Assembly: GCA_037893245.1 (NCBI GenBank)
Contig: JBAIAA010000788.1
Location: 372,001-436,000 of the forward strand
Source: Crossaster papposus
Taxonomy: Eukaryota; Echinodermata; Asteroidea; Velatida; Solasteridae
DNA length: 64,000 bases
Reading direction: 5' to 3'
This document shows positions 35,819-47,718 of this stretch, in pieces; the first letter of the stretch is position 1, and each line of letters starts with the position of its first letter. Position numbers and translations under genes: made by a program. The notes under the pieces were generated by a model. It made no database searches. It was not told where the DNA came from and saw only the letters and a program-made list of their open reading frames with translations.

Positions 35819-37455
35819 GTGTCTGATCTACACCTCACTTAGCCTGCTCAGAAGAATCAGCAGAGGTAGAAGACAGAGATAGAGTATATCCACGTGTGTG
35901 ATCTACACCTCACTCAGCCTGCTCAGAAGGAACGGCAGAGGTAGAAGACAGAGATAGAGTATATCCACGTGTCTCACTCAGCCTGCTCAGAAGGAACAGC
36001 AGAGGTAGAAGACAGAGATATAGTATATCTACGTGTCTCTCTAAGCCTGCTCAGAAGGAACAGCATAGGTAGAAGACAGAGATAGAGTATATCCACGTGT
36101 CTGATCTACACCTCACTCAGCCTGCTCAGAAGGAACAGCAGAGGTAGAAGACAGAGATAGAGTATATCCACGTGTCTGATCTACACTTCACTCAGCCTGC
36201 TCAGAAGGAACAGCAGAGGAAGAAGACAGAGATAGAGTATATCAACGTGTCTGAACTACACCTCACTCAGCCTGCTCAGAAGGAACAGCAGAGGTAGAAG
36301 ACAGAGATAGAGTATATTGACGTGTCTCACTCAGCCTGCTCAGATGGAACAGCAGAGGTAGAAGACAGAGATAGAGTATATCCACCTGTCTGATCTACAC
36401 CTCACCCAGCCTGCTCAGAAGAATCAGCAGAGGTAGAAGACAAAGATAGAGTATATCCACGTGTCTGATCTACACCTCACTCAGCCTGCTCAGAAGGAAC
36501 AGCAGAGGTAGAAGACAGAGATAGAGTATATCCACGTGTCTGATCTACACCTCACTCAGCCTGCTCAGAAAGAACAGCAGAGGGAGAAGACAGAGATAGA
36601 GTATATCCACGTGTCTCACTCAGCCTGCTCAGAAGGAACAGCATAGGTATAAGACAGAGATAGAGTATATCCACGTGTCTCACTCAGCCTGCTCAGAAGG
36701 AAAAGCAGAGGTAGAAGACAGAGATAGAGTATATCCACGTGGCTCACTCAGCCTGCTCAGAAGGAACAGAAGAGGTAGAAGACAGAGATATAGTATATCC
36801 ACGTGTCTGATCTACACCTCACTTAGCCTGCTCAGAAGAATCAGCAGAGGTAGAAGACAGAGATAAAGTATATCCACGTGTGTGATCTACACCTCACTCA
36901 GCCTGCTCAGAAGGAACAGCAGAGGTAGAAGGCAGAGATAGAGTACATCCACGTGTCTCACTCAGCCTGCTCAGAAGGAACAGAAGAGGTAAAAGACAGA
37001 GATAGAGTACATCCACGTGTCTGATCTACACCTCACTTAGCCTGCTCAGAAGAATCAGCAGAGGTAGAAGACAGAGATAGAGTATATCCACGTGTGTGAT
37101 CTACACCTCACTCAGCCTGCTCAGAAGGAACAGCAGAGGTAGAAGACAGAGATAGAGTATATCCACGTGTCTGATCTACACCTCACTCAGCCTGCTCAGA
37201 AGGAACAGCAGAGGTAGAAGACAGAGATAGAGTATATCCACGTGTCTGATCTACACCTCACTCAGCCTGCTCAGAAGGAACAGCAGAGGTAGAAGGCAGA
37301 GATAGAGTACATCCACGTGTCTCACTCAGCCTGCTCAGAAGGAACAGAAGAGGTAGAAGACAGAGATAGAGTACATCCACGTGTCTGATCTACACCTCAC
37401 TTAGCCTGCTCAGAAGAATCAGCAGAGGTAGAAGACAGAGATAGAGTATATCCAC
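35819..37455 (+). repeat. 1,701-bp tandem duplication, copy 2
   Basis: It follows copy 1 variant by variant until 37455. There a GTGTGTGATC L unit (37456) replaces the S unit found at the equivalent place in copy 1 (35755). No base difference was noticed in the variants I compared, so the event is recent. Confidence 0.87.
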
Positions 37456-40297
37456 GTGTGTGATCTACACCTCACTCAGCCTGCTCAGAAGGAACGGCAG
37501 AGGTAGAAGACAGAGATAGAGTATATCCACGTGTCTCACTCAGCCTGCTCAGAAGGAACAGCAGAGGTAGAAGACAGAGATATAGTATATCCACGTGTCT
37601 CTCTCAGCCTGCTCAGAAGGAACAGCAGAGGTAGAAGACAGAGATAGAGTATATCCACGTGTCTGATCTACACCTCACTCAGCCTGCTCAGAAGGAACAG
37701 CAGAGGTAGAATGCAGAGATAGAGTACATCCACGTGTCTCACTCAGCCTGCTCAGAAGGAACAGCAGAGGTAGAAGACAGAGATAGAGTATATCCACGTG
37801 TCTGATCTACACTTCACTCAGCCTGCTCAGAAGAATCAGCATAGGTAGAAGACAGAGATAGAGTATATCCACGTGTCTGATCTACACCTCACTCAGCCTG
37901 CTCAGAAGGAACAGCAGAGGTAGAAGACAGAGATAGAGTATATCCACGTGTCTGATCTACACCTCACTCAGCCTGCTCAGAAGGAACAGTAGAGGTAGAA
38001 GACAGAGATAGAGTATATCCACGTGTCTCACTCAGCCTGCTCAGAAGGAACAGCAGAGGTAGAAGACAGAGATAGAGTATATCCACGTGTCTGATCTACA
38101 CCTCACTCAGCCTGCTCAGAAGGAACAGCAGAGGTAGAAGACAGAGGTAGAGTATAGCCACGTGTCTCACACAGCCTGCTCAGAAGGAAGAGCAGATGTA
38201 GAAGACAGAGATAGAGTATATCCACGTGTCTCACTCAGCCTGCTCAGAAGGAACAGCAGAGGTAGAAGACAGAGATAGAGTATATCCACGTGTCTGATCT
38301 ACACTTCACCCAGCCTGCTCAGAAGAATCAGCAGAGGTAGAAGACAGAGATAGAGTATATCCACGTGTCTGATCTACACCTCACTCAGCTTGCTCAGAAG
38401 GAACAGCAGAGGTAGAAGACAGAGATAGAGTATATCCACGTGTCTGATCTACACCTCACTCAGCCTGCTCAGAAGGAACAGCAGAGGTAGAAGACAGAGA
38501 TAGATTATATCCACGTGTCTCACTCAGCCTGCTCAGAAGGAACAGCAGAGGTATAAGACAGAGATAGAGTATATCCACGTGTCTCACTCAGCCTGCTCAG
38601 AAGGAAAAGCAGAGGTAGAAGACAGAGATAGAGTATATCCACGTGGCTCACTCAGCCTGCTCAGAAGGAACAAAAGAGGTAGAAGACAGAGATATAGTAT
38701 ATCCACGTGTCTGATCTACACCTCACTTAGGCTGCTCAAAAGAATCAGCAGAGGTAGAAGACAGAGATAGAGTATATCCACGTGTCTGATCTACACATCA
38801 CTCAGCCTGCTCAGAAGGAACAGCAGAGGTATAAGACAGAGATAGAGTATATCCACGTTTCTCACTCAGCCTGCTCAGAAGGAAAAGCAGAGGTAGAAGA
38901 CAGAGATAGAGTATATCCACGTGGCTCACTCAGCCTGCTCAGAAGGAACAGAAGAGGTAGAAGACAGAGATATAGTATATCCACGTGTCTGATCTACACC
39001 TCACTTAGCCTGCTCAGAAGAATCAGCAGAGGTAGAAGACAGAGATAGAGTATATCCACGTGTGTGATCTACACCTCACTCAGCCTGCTCAGAAGGAACG
39101 GCAGAGGTAGAAGACAGAGATAGAGTATATCCACGTGTCTCACTCAGCCTGCTCAGAAGGAACAGCAGAGGTAGAAGACAGAGATATAGTATATCCACGT
39201 GTCTCTCTAAGCCTGCTCAGAAGGAACAGCATAGGTAGAAGACAGAGATAGAGTATATCCACGTGTCTGATCTACACCTCACTCAGCCTGCTCAGAAGGA
39301 ACAGCAGAGGTAGAAGACAGAGATAGAGTATATCCACGTGTCTGATCTACACTTCACTCAGCCTGCTCAGAAGGAACAGCAGAGGAAGAAGACAGAGATA
39401 GAGTATATCAACGTGTCTGAACTACACCTCACTCAGCCTGCTCAGAAGGAACAGCAGAGGTAGAAGACAGAGATAGAGTATATTGACGTGTCTCACTCAG
39501 CCTGCTCAGATGGAACAGCAGAGGTAGAAGACAGAGATAGAGTATATCCACCTGTCTGATCTACACCTCACCCAGCCTGCTCAGAAGAATCAGCAGAGGT
39601 AGAAGACAAAGATAGAGTATATCCACGTGTCTGATCTACACCTCACTCAGCCTGCTCAGAAGGAACAGCAGAGGTAGAAGACAGAGATAGAGTATATCCA
39701 CGTGTCTGATCTACACCTCACTCAGCCTGCTCAGAAAGAACAGCAGAGGGAGAAGACAGAGATAGAGTATATCCACGTGTCTCACTCAGCCTGCTCAGAA
39801 GGAACAGCATAGGTATAAGACAGAGATAGAGTATATCCACGTGTCTCACTCAGCCTGCTCAGAAGGAAAAGCAGAGGTAGAAGACAGAGATAGAGTATAT
39901 CCACGTGGCTCACTCAGCCTGCTCAGAAGGAACAGAAGAGGTAGAAGACAGAGATATAGTATATCCACGTGTCTGATCTACACCTCACTTAGCCTGCTCA
40001 GAAGAATCAGCAGAGGTAGAAGACAGAGATAAAGTATATCCACGTGTGTGATCTACACCTCACTCAGCCTGCTCAGAAGGAACAGCAGAGGTAGAAGGCA
40101 GAGATAGAGTACATCCACGTGTCTCACTCAGCCTGCTCAGAAGGAACAGAAGAGGTAAAAGACAGAGATAGAGTACATCCACGTGTCTGATCTACACCTC
40201 ACTTAGCCTGCTCAGAAGAATCAGCAGAGGTAGAAGACAGAGATAGAGTATATCCACGTGTGTGATCTACACCTCACTCAGCCTGCTCAGAAGGAAC
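37097..40297 (+). repeat. Right half of the 4,867-bp-spaced repeat
   Basis: This is the counterpart of 32230-35430. The match breaks at 40298, where AACGGCAG replaces AACAGCAG and the next unit is S instead of L. Because the 1,701-bp doubling occurs only in the left half, that doubling is the younger event. Confidence 0.85.
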
Positions 40298-41102
40298 GGC
40301 AGAGGTAGAAGACAGAGATAGAGTATATCCACGTGTCTCACTCAGCCTGCTCAGTAGGAACAGCAGAGGTAGAAGACAGAGATATAGTATATCCACGTGT
40401 CTCTCTCAGCCTGCTCAGAAGGAACAGCAGAGGTAGAAGACAGAGATAGAGTATATCCACGTGTCTGATCTACACCTCACTCAGCCTGCTCAGAAGGAAC
40501 AGCAGAGGTAGAATGCAGAGATAGAGTACATCCACGTGTCTCACTCAGCCTGCTCAGAAGGAACAGCAGAGGTAGAAGACAGAGATAGAGTATATCCACG
40601 TGTCTGATCTACACTTCACTCAGCCTGCTCAGAAGAATCAGCATAGGTAGAAGACAGAGATAGAGTATATCCACGTGTCTGATCTACACCTCACTCAGCC
40701 TGCTCAGAAGGAACAGAAGAGGTAGAAGACAGAGATATAGTATATCCACGTGTCTGATCTACACCTCACTTAGGCTGCTCAGAAGAATCAGCAGAGGTAG
40801 AAGACAGAGATAGAGTATATCCACGTGTCTGATCTACACATCACTCAGCCTGCTCAGAAGGAACAGCAGAGGTATAAGACAGAGATAGAGTATATCCACG
40901 TTTCTCACTCAGCCTGCTCAGAAGGAACAGCAGAGGTAGAAGACAGAGATAGAGTATATCCACGTGGCTCACTCAGCCTGCTCAGAAGGAACAGAAGAGG
41001 TAGAAGACAGAGATATAGTATATCCACGTGTCTGATCTACACCTCACTTAGCCTGCTCAGAAGAATCAGCAGAGGTAGAAGACAGAGATAGAGTATATCC
41101 AC
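40298..41102 (+). repeat. Zone E segment after the 4,867-bp repeat
   Basis: The slot order from AACGGCAG through GAATGCAGAG to the AGAATCAGCATAGG L unit follows 37456-37935. It then jumps, within the monomer near 40,700, to the ACAGAAGAGG/CTTAGGC slots of 33800-34190. The S unit at about 40908-40970 has AACAGCAG where the related slots at 34,013 and 38,880 have AAAAGCAG. Confidence 0.68.
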
Positions 41103-41380
41103 GTGTGTGATCTACACCTCACTCAGCCTGCTCAGAAGGAACGGCAGAGGTAGAAGACAGAGATAGAGTATATCCACGTGTCTCACTCAGCCTGCTCAGA
41201 AGGAACAGCAGAGGTAGAAGACAGAGATATAGTATATCCACGTGTCTCTCTCAGCCTGCTCAGAAGGAACAGCATAGGTAGAAGACAGAGATAGAGTATA
41301 TCCACGTGTCTGATCTACACCTCACTCAGCCTGCTCAGAAGGAACAGCAGAGGTAGAAGACAGAGATAGAGTATATCCAC
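41103..41380 (+). repeat. 278-bp 4-monomer duplication, copy 1
   Basis: The order is L (GTGTGTGATC, AACGGCAG), S, S (GTGTCTCTCTCAG, AGCATAGG), L, which sums to 2x75 + 2x64 = 278. The same four units follow directly at 41381. It is the smallest clear multi-monomer tandem duplication defined here by several variants. Confidence 0.87.
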
Positions 41381-41658
41381 GTGTGTGATCTACACCTCAC
41401 TCAGCCTGCTCAGAAGGAACGGCAGAGGTAGAAGACAGAGATAGAGTATATCCACGTGTCTCACTCAGCCTGCTCAGAAGGAACAGCAGAGGTAGAAGAC
41501 AGAGATATAGTATATCCACGTGTCTCTCTCAGCCTGCTCAGAAGGAACAGCATAGGTAGAAGACAGAGATAGAGTATATCCACGTGTCTGATCTACACCT
41601 CACTCAGCCTGCTCAGAAGGAACAGCAGAGGTAGAAGACAGAGATAGAGTATATCCAC
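41381..41658 (+). repeat. 278-bp 4-monomer duplication, copy 2
   Basis: It repeats 41103-41380 with all its marker variants. The next unit (41659, CACTTCAC) resumes the slot order seen after a single copy at 34467 and 39331. Confidence 0.86.
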
Positions 41659-42839
41659 GTGTCTGATCTACACTTCACTCAGCCTGCTCAGAAGGAACAG
41701 CAGAGGAAGAAGACAGAGATAGAGTATATCAACGTGTCTGAACTACACCTCACTCAGCCTGCTCAGAAGGAACAGCAGAGGTAGAAGACAGAGATAGAGT
41801 ATATCGACGTGTCTCACTCAGCCTGCTCAGATGGAACAGCAGAGGTAGAAGACAGAGATAGAGTATATCCACCTGTCTGATCTACACCTCACCCAGCCTG
41901 CTCAGAAGAATCAGCAGAGGTAGAAGACAAAGATAGAGTATATCCACGTGTCTGATCTACACCTCACTCAGCCTGCTCAGAAGGAACAGCAGAGGTAGAA
42001 GACAGAGATAGAGTATATCCACGTGTCTGATCTACACCTCACTCAGCCTGCTCAGAAAGAACAGCAGAGGGAGAAGACAGAGATAGAGTATATCCACGTG
42101 TCTCACTCAGCCTGCTCAGAAGGAACAGCATAGGTATAAGACAGAGATAGAGTATATCCACGTGTCTCACTCAGCCTGCTCAGAAGGAAAAGCAGAGGTA
42201 GAAGACAGAGATAGAGTATATCCACGTGGCTCACTCAGCCTGCTCAGAAGGAACAGAAGAGGTAGAAGACAGAGATATAGTATATCCACGTGTCTGATCT
42301 ACACCTCACTTAGCCTGCTCAGAAGAATCAGCAGAGGTAGAAGACAGAGATAAAGTATATCCACGTGTGTGATCTACACCTCACTCAGCCTGCTCAGAAG
42401 GAACGGCAGAGGTAGAAGACAGAGATAGAGTATATCCACGTGTCTCACTCAGCCTGCTCAGAAGGAACAGCAGAGGTAGAAGACAGAGATATAGTATATC
42501 CACGTGTCTCTCTCAGCCTGCTCAGAAGGAACAGCAGAGGTAGAAGACAGAGATAGAGTATATCCACGTGTCTGATCTACACCTCACTCAGCCTGCTCAG
42601 AAGGAACAGCAGAGGTAGAAGACAGAGATAGAGTATATCCACGTGTCTGATCTACACCTCACTCAGCCTGCTCAGAAGGAACAGCAGAGGTAGAAGACAG
42701 AGATAGAGTATATCCACGTGTCTCACTCAGCCTGCTCAGAAGGAACAGCAGAGGTAGAAGACAGAGATAGAGTATATCCACGTGTCTCACTCAGCCTGCT
42801 CAGAAGGAACAGCAGAGTTAGAAGACAGAGATAGAGTAT
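41659..42839 (+). repeat. Zone E to F transition
   Basis: Slots GAGGAAGAAG, CTGAACTAC, CAGATGG, CCACCTGTC, CACCCAGCC, GAGGGAGAAG, AAAAGCAG and GTGGCTC repeat 39331-40043 (39841 to 42162, 2,321 bp). From about 42,508 a GTGTCTCTCTCAG S slot starts the zone F order, with the first zone F GAGTTAGAAG at 42814. Confidence 0.72.
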
Positions 42840-44131
42840 ATCCACGTGTCTCACTCAGCCTGCTCAGAAGGAACAGCAGAGGTAGAAGACAGAGTTAGAG
42901 TATATCCACGTGTCTGATCTACACTTCACTCAGCCTGCTCAGAAGAATCAGCATAGGTAGAAGACAGAGATAGAGTATATCCACGTGTCTGATCTACACC
43001 TCACTCAGCCTGCTCAGAAGGAACAGCAGAGGTAGAAGACAGAGATAGAGTATATCAACGTGTCTGATCTACACCTCACTCAGCCTGCTCAGAAGGAACA
43101 GCAGAGGTAGAAGACAGAGATATAGTATATCGACGTGTCTCACTCAGCCTGCTCAGAAGGAACAGCAGAGGTAGAAGACATAGATAGAGTATATCCACCT
43201 GTCTGATCTACACCTCACCCAGCCTGCTCAGAAGAATCAGCAGAGGTAGAAGACAAAGATAGAGTATATCCACGTGTCTGATCTACACCTCACTCAGCCT
43301 GCTCAGAAGGAACAGCAGAGGTAGAAGACAGAGATAGAGTATATCCACGTGTCTGATCTACACCTCACTCAGCCTGCTCAGAAAGAACAGCAGAGGTAGA
43401 AGACAGAGATAGAGTATATTCACGTGTCTCACTCAGCCTGCTCAGAAGGAACAGCAGATGTATAAGACAGCGATAGGGTATATCCACGTGTCTCACTCAG
43501 CCTGCTCAGAAGGAAAAGCAGAGGTAGAAGACAGAGATAGAGTATATCCACATGGCTCACTCAGCCTGCTCAGAAGGAACAGAAGAGGTAGAAGACAGAG
43601 ATATAGTATATCCACGTGTCTGATCTACACCTCACTTAGCCTGCTCAGAAGAATCAGCAGAGGTAGAAGACAGAGATACAGTATATCCACGTGTCTGATC
43701 TACACATCACTCAGCCTGCTCAGAAGGAACAGCAGAGGTAGAAGACAGAGATAGAGTATATCCACGTGTCTGATCTACACCTCACTCAGCCTGCTCAGAA
43801 GGAACAGCAGAGGTAGAAGACAGAGATAGAGTATAATCCACGTGTCTGATCTACACCTCACTCAGCCTGCTCAGAAGGAACAGCAGAGGTAGAAGACAGA
43901 GATAGAGTATATCCACGTGTCTGATCTACACCTCACTCAGCCTGCTCAGAAGGAACAGCAGAGGTAGAAGGCAGAGATAGAGTACATCCACGTGTCTCAC
44001 TCAGCCTGCTCAGAAGGAACAGCAGAGGTAGAAGACAGAAATAGAGTATATCCACGTGTCTTATCTACACTTCACTCAGCCTGCTCAGAAGAATCAGCAT
44101 AGGTAGAAGACAGAGATAGAGTATATCCACG
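42840..44131 (+). repeat. Zone D block recurring 12.86 kb away
   Basis: About 1.29 kb matches 29985-31275 at a 12,855-bp offset (12,856 after a 1-bp insertion at 43,835). Shared rare features include ATATCGACGTG, GACATAGATAG, CCACCTGTC, GACAAAGATAG, AAAGAACAGC, the AGATGTATAAG/GCGATAGGG slot, CCACATGGC and GATACAG. It lies inside zone F-type sequence, so a zone D fragment occurs away from its home HOR. Confidence 0.8.
43766..43841 (+). repeat. 76-bp L monomer with a 1-bp insertion
   Basis: GTATATCC has become GTATAATCC, making the unit 76 bp. The matching unit in zone D (30911-30985) is 75 bp, so the insertion is private to this copy. Confidence 0.85.
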
Positions 44132-44483
44132 TGTCTGATTTACACCTCACTCAGCCTGCTCAGATGGAACAGCAGAGGTAGAAGACAGAGATAGAGTATA
44201 TCCACGTGGCTCACTCAGCCTGCTCAGAAGGAACAGAAGAGGTAGAAGACAGAGATATAGTATATCCACGTGTCTGATCTACACCTCACTTAGCCTGCTC
44301 AGAAGAATCAGCAGAGGTAGAAGACAGAGATAGAGTATATCCACGTGTGTGATCTACACCTCACTCAGCCTGCTCAGAAGGAACGGCAGAGGTAGAAGAC
44401 AGAGATAGAGTATATCCACGTGTCTCACTCAGCCTGCTCAGAAGGAACAGCAGAGGTAGAAGACAGAGATATAGTATATCCAC
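44132..44483 (+). repeat. Zone F HOR, partial copy before the first complete unit
   Basis: Five slots in 16-mer order (GATTTACACC/CAGATGG L, GTGGCTC S, CTTAGCC L, GTGTGTGATC L, plain S) lead into the GTGTCTCTCTCAG slot at 44484. Confidence 0.78.
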
Positions 44484-45606
44484 GTGTCTCTCTCAGCCTG
44501 CTCAGAAGGAACAGCAGAGGTAGAAGACAGAGATAGAGTATATCCACGTGTCTGATCTACACCTCACTCAGCCTGCTCAGAAGGAACAGCAGAGGTAGAA
44601 GACAGAGATAGAGTATATCCACGTGTCTGGTCTACACCTCACGCAGCCTGCTCAGAAGGAACAGCAGAGGTAGAAGACAGAGATAGAGTATATCCACGTG
44701 TCTCACTCAGCCTGCTCAGAAGGAACAGCAGAGGTAGAAGACAGAGATAGAGTATATCCACGTGTCTCACTCAGCCTGCTCAGAAGGAACAGCAGAGTTA
44801 GAAGACAGAGATAGAGTATATCCACGTGTCTCACTCAGCCTGCTCAGAAGGAACAGCAGAGGTAGAAGACAGAGATAGAGTATATCCACGTGTCTGATCT
44901 ACACTTCACTCAGCCTGCTCAGAAGAATCAGCATAGGTAGAAGACAGAGATAGAGTATATCCACGTGTCTGATCTACACCTCACTCAGCCTGCTCAGAAG
45001 GAACAGCAGAGGTAGAAGACAGAGATAGAGTATATCAACGTGTCTGATCTACACCTCACTCAGCCTGCTCAGAAGGAACAGCAGAGGTAGAAGGCAGAGA
45101 TAGAGTACATCCACGAGTCTCACTCAGCCTGCTCAGAAGGAACAGCAGAGGTAGAAGACAGAGATAGAGTATATCCACGTGTCTTATCTACACTTCACTC
45201 AGCCTGCTCAGAAGAATCAGCATAGGTAGAAGACAGAGATAGAGTATATCCACGTGTCTGATCTACACCTCACTCAGCCTGCTCAGATGGAACAGCAGAG
45301 GTAGAAGACAGAGATAGAGTATATCCACGTGGCTCACTCAGCCTGCTCAGAAGGAACAGAAGAGGTAGAAGACAAAGATATAGTATATCCACGTGTCTGA
45401 TCTACACCTCACTTAGCCTGCTCAGAAGAATCAGCAGAGGTAGAAGACAGAGATAGAGTATATCCACGTGTGTGATCTACACCTCACTCAGCCTGCTCAG
45501 AAGGAACGGCAGAGGTAGAAGACAGAGATAGAGTATATCCACGTGTCTCACTCAGCCTGCTCAGAAGGAACAGCAAAGGTAGAAGACAGAGATATAGTAT
45601 ATCCAC
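44484..45606 (+). repeat. Zone F 16-monomer HOR, 1,123 bp
   Basis: Units traced: S, L, L, S, S, S, L, L, L, S, L, L, S, L, L, S, from GTGTCTCTCTCAG at 44484 to its copy at 45607. The sum 9x75 + 7x64 is 1,123. Slot markers are GAGTTAGAAG (slot 5), AGAATCAGCATAGG (7), ATCAACGTG (8), GTACATCC (9), GTCTTATC (11), CAGATGG (12), GTGGCTC (13), CTTAGCC (14), GTGTGTGATC with AACGGCAG (15). Confidence 0.92.
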
Positions 45607-46793
45607 GTGTCTCTCTCAGCCTGCTCAGAAGGAACAGCAGAGGTAGAAGACAGAGATAGAGTATATCCACGTGTCTCTCTCAGCCTGCTCAGAAGGAACA
45701 GCAGAGGTAGAAGACAGAGATAGAGTATATCCACGTGTCTGATCTACACCTCACTCAGCCTGCTCAGAAGGAACAGCAGAGGTAGAAGACAGAGATAGAG
45801 TATATCCACGTGTCTGATCTACACCTCACTCAGCCTGCTCAGAAGGAACAGCAGAGGTAGAAGACAGAGATAGAATATATCCACGTGTCTCACTCAGCCT
45901 GCTCAGAAGGAACAGCAGAGTTATAAGACAGAGATAGAGTATATCCACGTGTCTCACTCAGCCTGCTCAGAAGGAACAGCAGAGGTAGAAGACAGAGATA
46001 GAGTATATCCACGTGTCTCACTCAGCCTGCTCAGAAGGAACAGCAGAGGTAGAAGACAGAGATAGAGTATATCCACGTGTCTGATCTACACTTCACTCAG
46101 CCTGCTCAGAAGAATCAGCATAGGTAGAAGACAGAGATAGAGTATATCCACGTGTCTGATCTACACCTCACTCAGCCTGCTCAGAATTAACAGCAGAGGT
46201 AGAAGACAGAGATAGAGTATATCAACGTGTCTGATCTACACCTCACTCAGCCTGCTCAGAAGGAACAGCAGAGGTAGAAGGCAGAGATAGAGTACATCCA
46301 CGTGTCTCACTCAGCCTGCTCAGAAGGAACAGCAGAGGTAGAAGACAGAGATAGAGTATATCCACGTGTCTTATCTACACTTCACTCAGCCTGCTCAGAA
46401 GAATCAGCATAGGTAGAAGACAGAGATAGAGTATATCCACGTGTCTGATCTACACCTCACTCAGCCTGCTCAGATGGAACAGCAGAGGTAGAAGACAGAG
46501 ATAGAGTATATCCACGTGGCTCACTCAGCCTGCTCAGAAGGAACAGAAGAGGTAGAAGACAGAGATATAGTATATCCACGTGTCTGATCTACACCTCACT
46601 TAGCCTGCTCAGAAGAATCAGCAGAGGTAGAAGACAGAGATAGAGTATATCCACGTGTGTGATCTACACCTCACTCAGCCTGCTCAGAAGGAACGGCAGA
46701 GGTAGAAGACAGAGATAGAGTATATCCACGTGTCTCACTCAGCCTGCTCAGAAGGAACAGCAGAGGTAGAAGACAGAGATATAGTATATCCAC
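45607..46793 (+). repeat. Zone F HOR variant, 1,187 bp
   Basis: This is the 16-mer with one extra S monomer: the GTGTCTCTCTCAG slot is doubled at 45607 and 45671 (1,123 + 64 = 1,187). It carries private changes such as CAGAATTAAC near 46185 and GAGTTATAAG near 45919. Confidence 0.86.
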
Positions 46794-47718
46794 GTGTCTC
46801 TCTCAGCCTGCTCAGAAGGAACAGCAGAGGTAGAAGACAGAGATAGAGTATATCCACGTGTCTGATCTACACATCACTCAGCCTGCTCAGAAGGAACAGC
46901 AGAGGTAGAAGACAGAGATAGAGTATATCCACGTGTCTGATCTACACCTCACTCAGCCTGCTCAGAAGGAACAGCAGAGGTAGAAGACAGAGATAGAGTA
47001 TATCCACGTGTCTCACTCAGCCTGCTCAGAAGGAACAGCAGAGTTAGAAGACAGAGATAGAGTATATCCACGTGTCTCACTCAGCCTGCTCAGAAGGAAC
47101 ATCAGAGGTAGAAGACAGAGATAGAGTATATCCACGTGTCTAATCTACACTTCACTCAGCCTGCTCAGAAGAATCAGCATAGGTAGAAGACAGAGATAGA
47201 GTATATCCACGTGTCTGATCTACACCTCACTCAGCCTGCTCAGATGGAACAGCAGAGGTAGAAGACAGAGATAGAGTATATCCACGTGGCTCACTCAGCC
47301 TGCTCAGAAGGAACAGAAGAGGTAGAAGACAGAGATATAGTATATCCACGTGTCTGATCTACACCTCACTTAGCCTGCTCAGAAGGAACAGCAGAGGTAG
47401 AAGACAGAGATAGAGTATATCCACGTGTCTGATCTACACCTCACTCAGCCTGCTCAGATGGAACAGCAGAGGTAGAAGACAGAGATAGAGTATATCCACG
47501 TGTCTCACTCAGCCTGCTCAGAAGGAACAGCAGAGTTAGAAGACAGAGATAGAGTATATCCACGTGTCTGATCTACACCTCACTCAGCCTGCTCAGAAGG
47601 AACAGCAGAGGTAGAAGACAGAGATAGAGTATATCAACGTGTCTGATCTACACCTCACTCAGCCTGCTCAGAAGGAACAGCAGAGGTAGAAGGCAGAGAT
47701 AGAGTACATCCACGTGTC
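46794..47718 (+). repeat. Zone F rearranged segment
   Basis: It starts as the 16-mer (GTGTCTCTCTCAG at 46794), skips several slots to a GTCTAATC/AGAATCAGCATAGG L unit near 47139, and has the CAGATGG slot twice (about 47252 and 47457). The sequence just before 47719 does not match the equivalent place of the 4,320-bp repeat. Confidence 0.72.
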
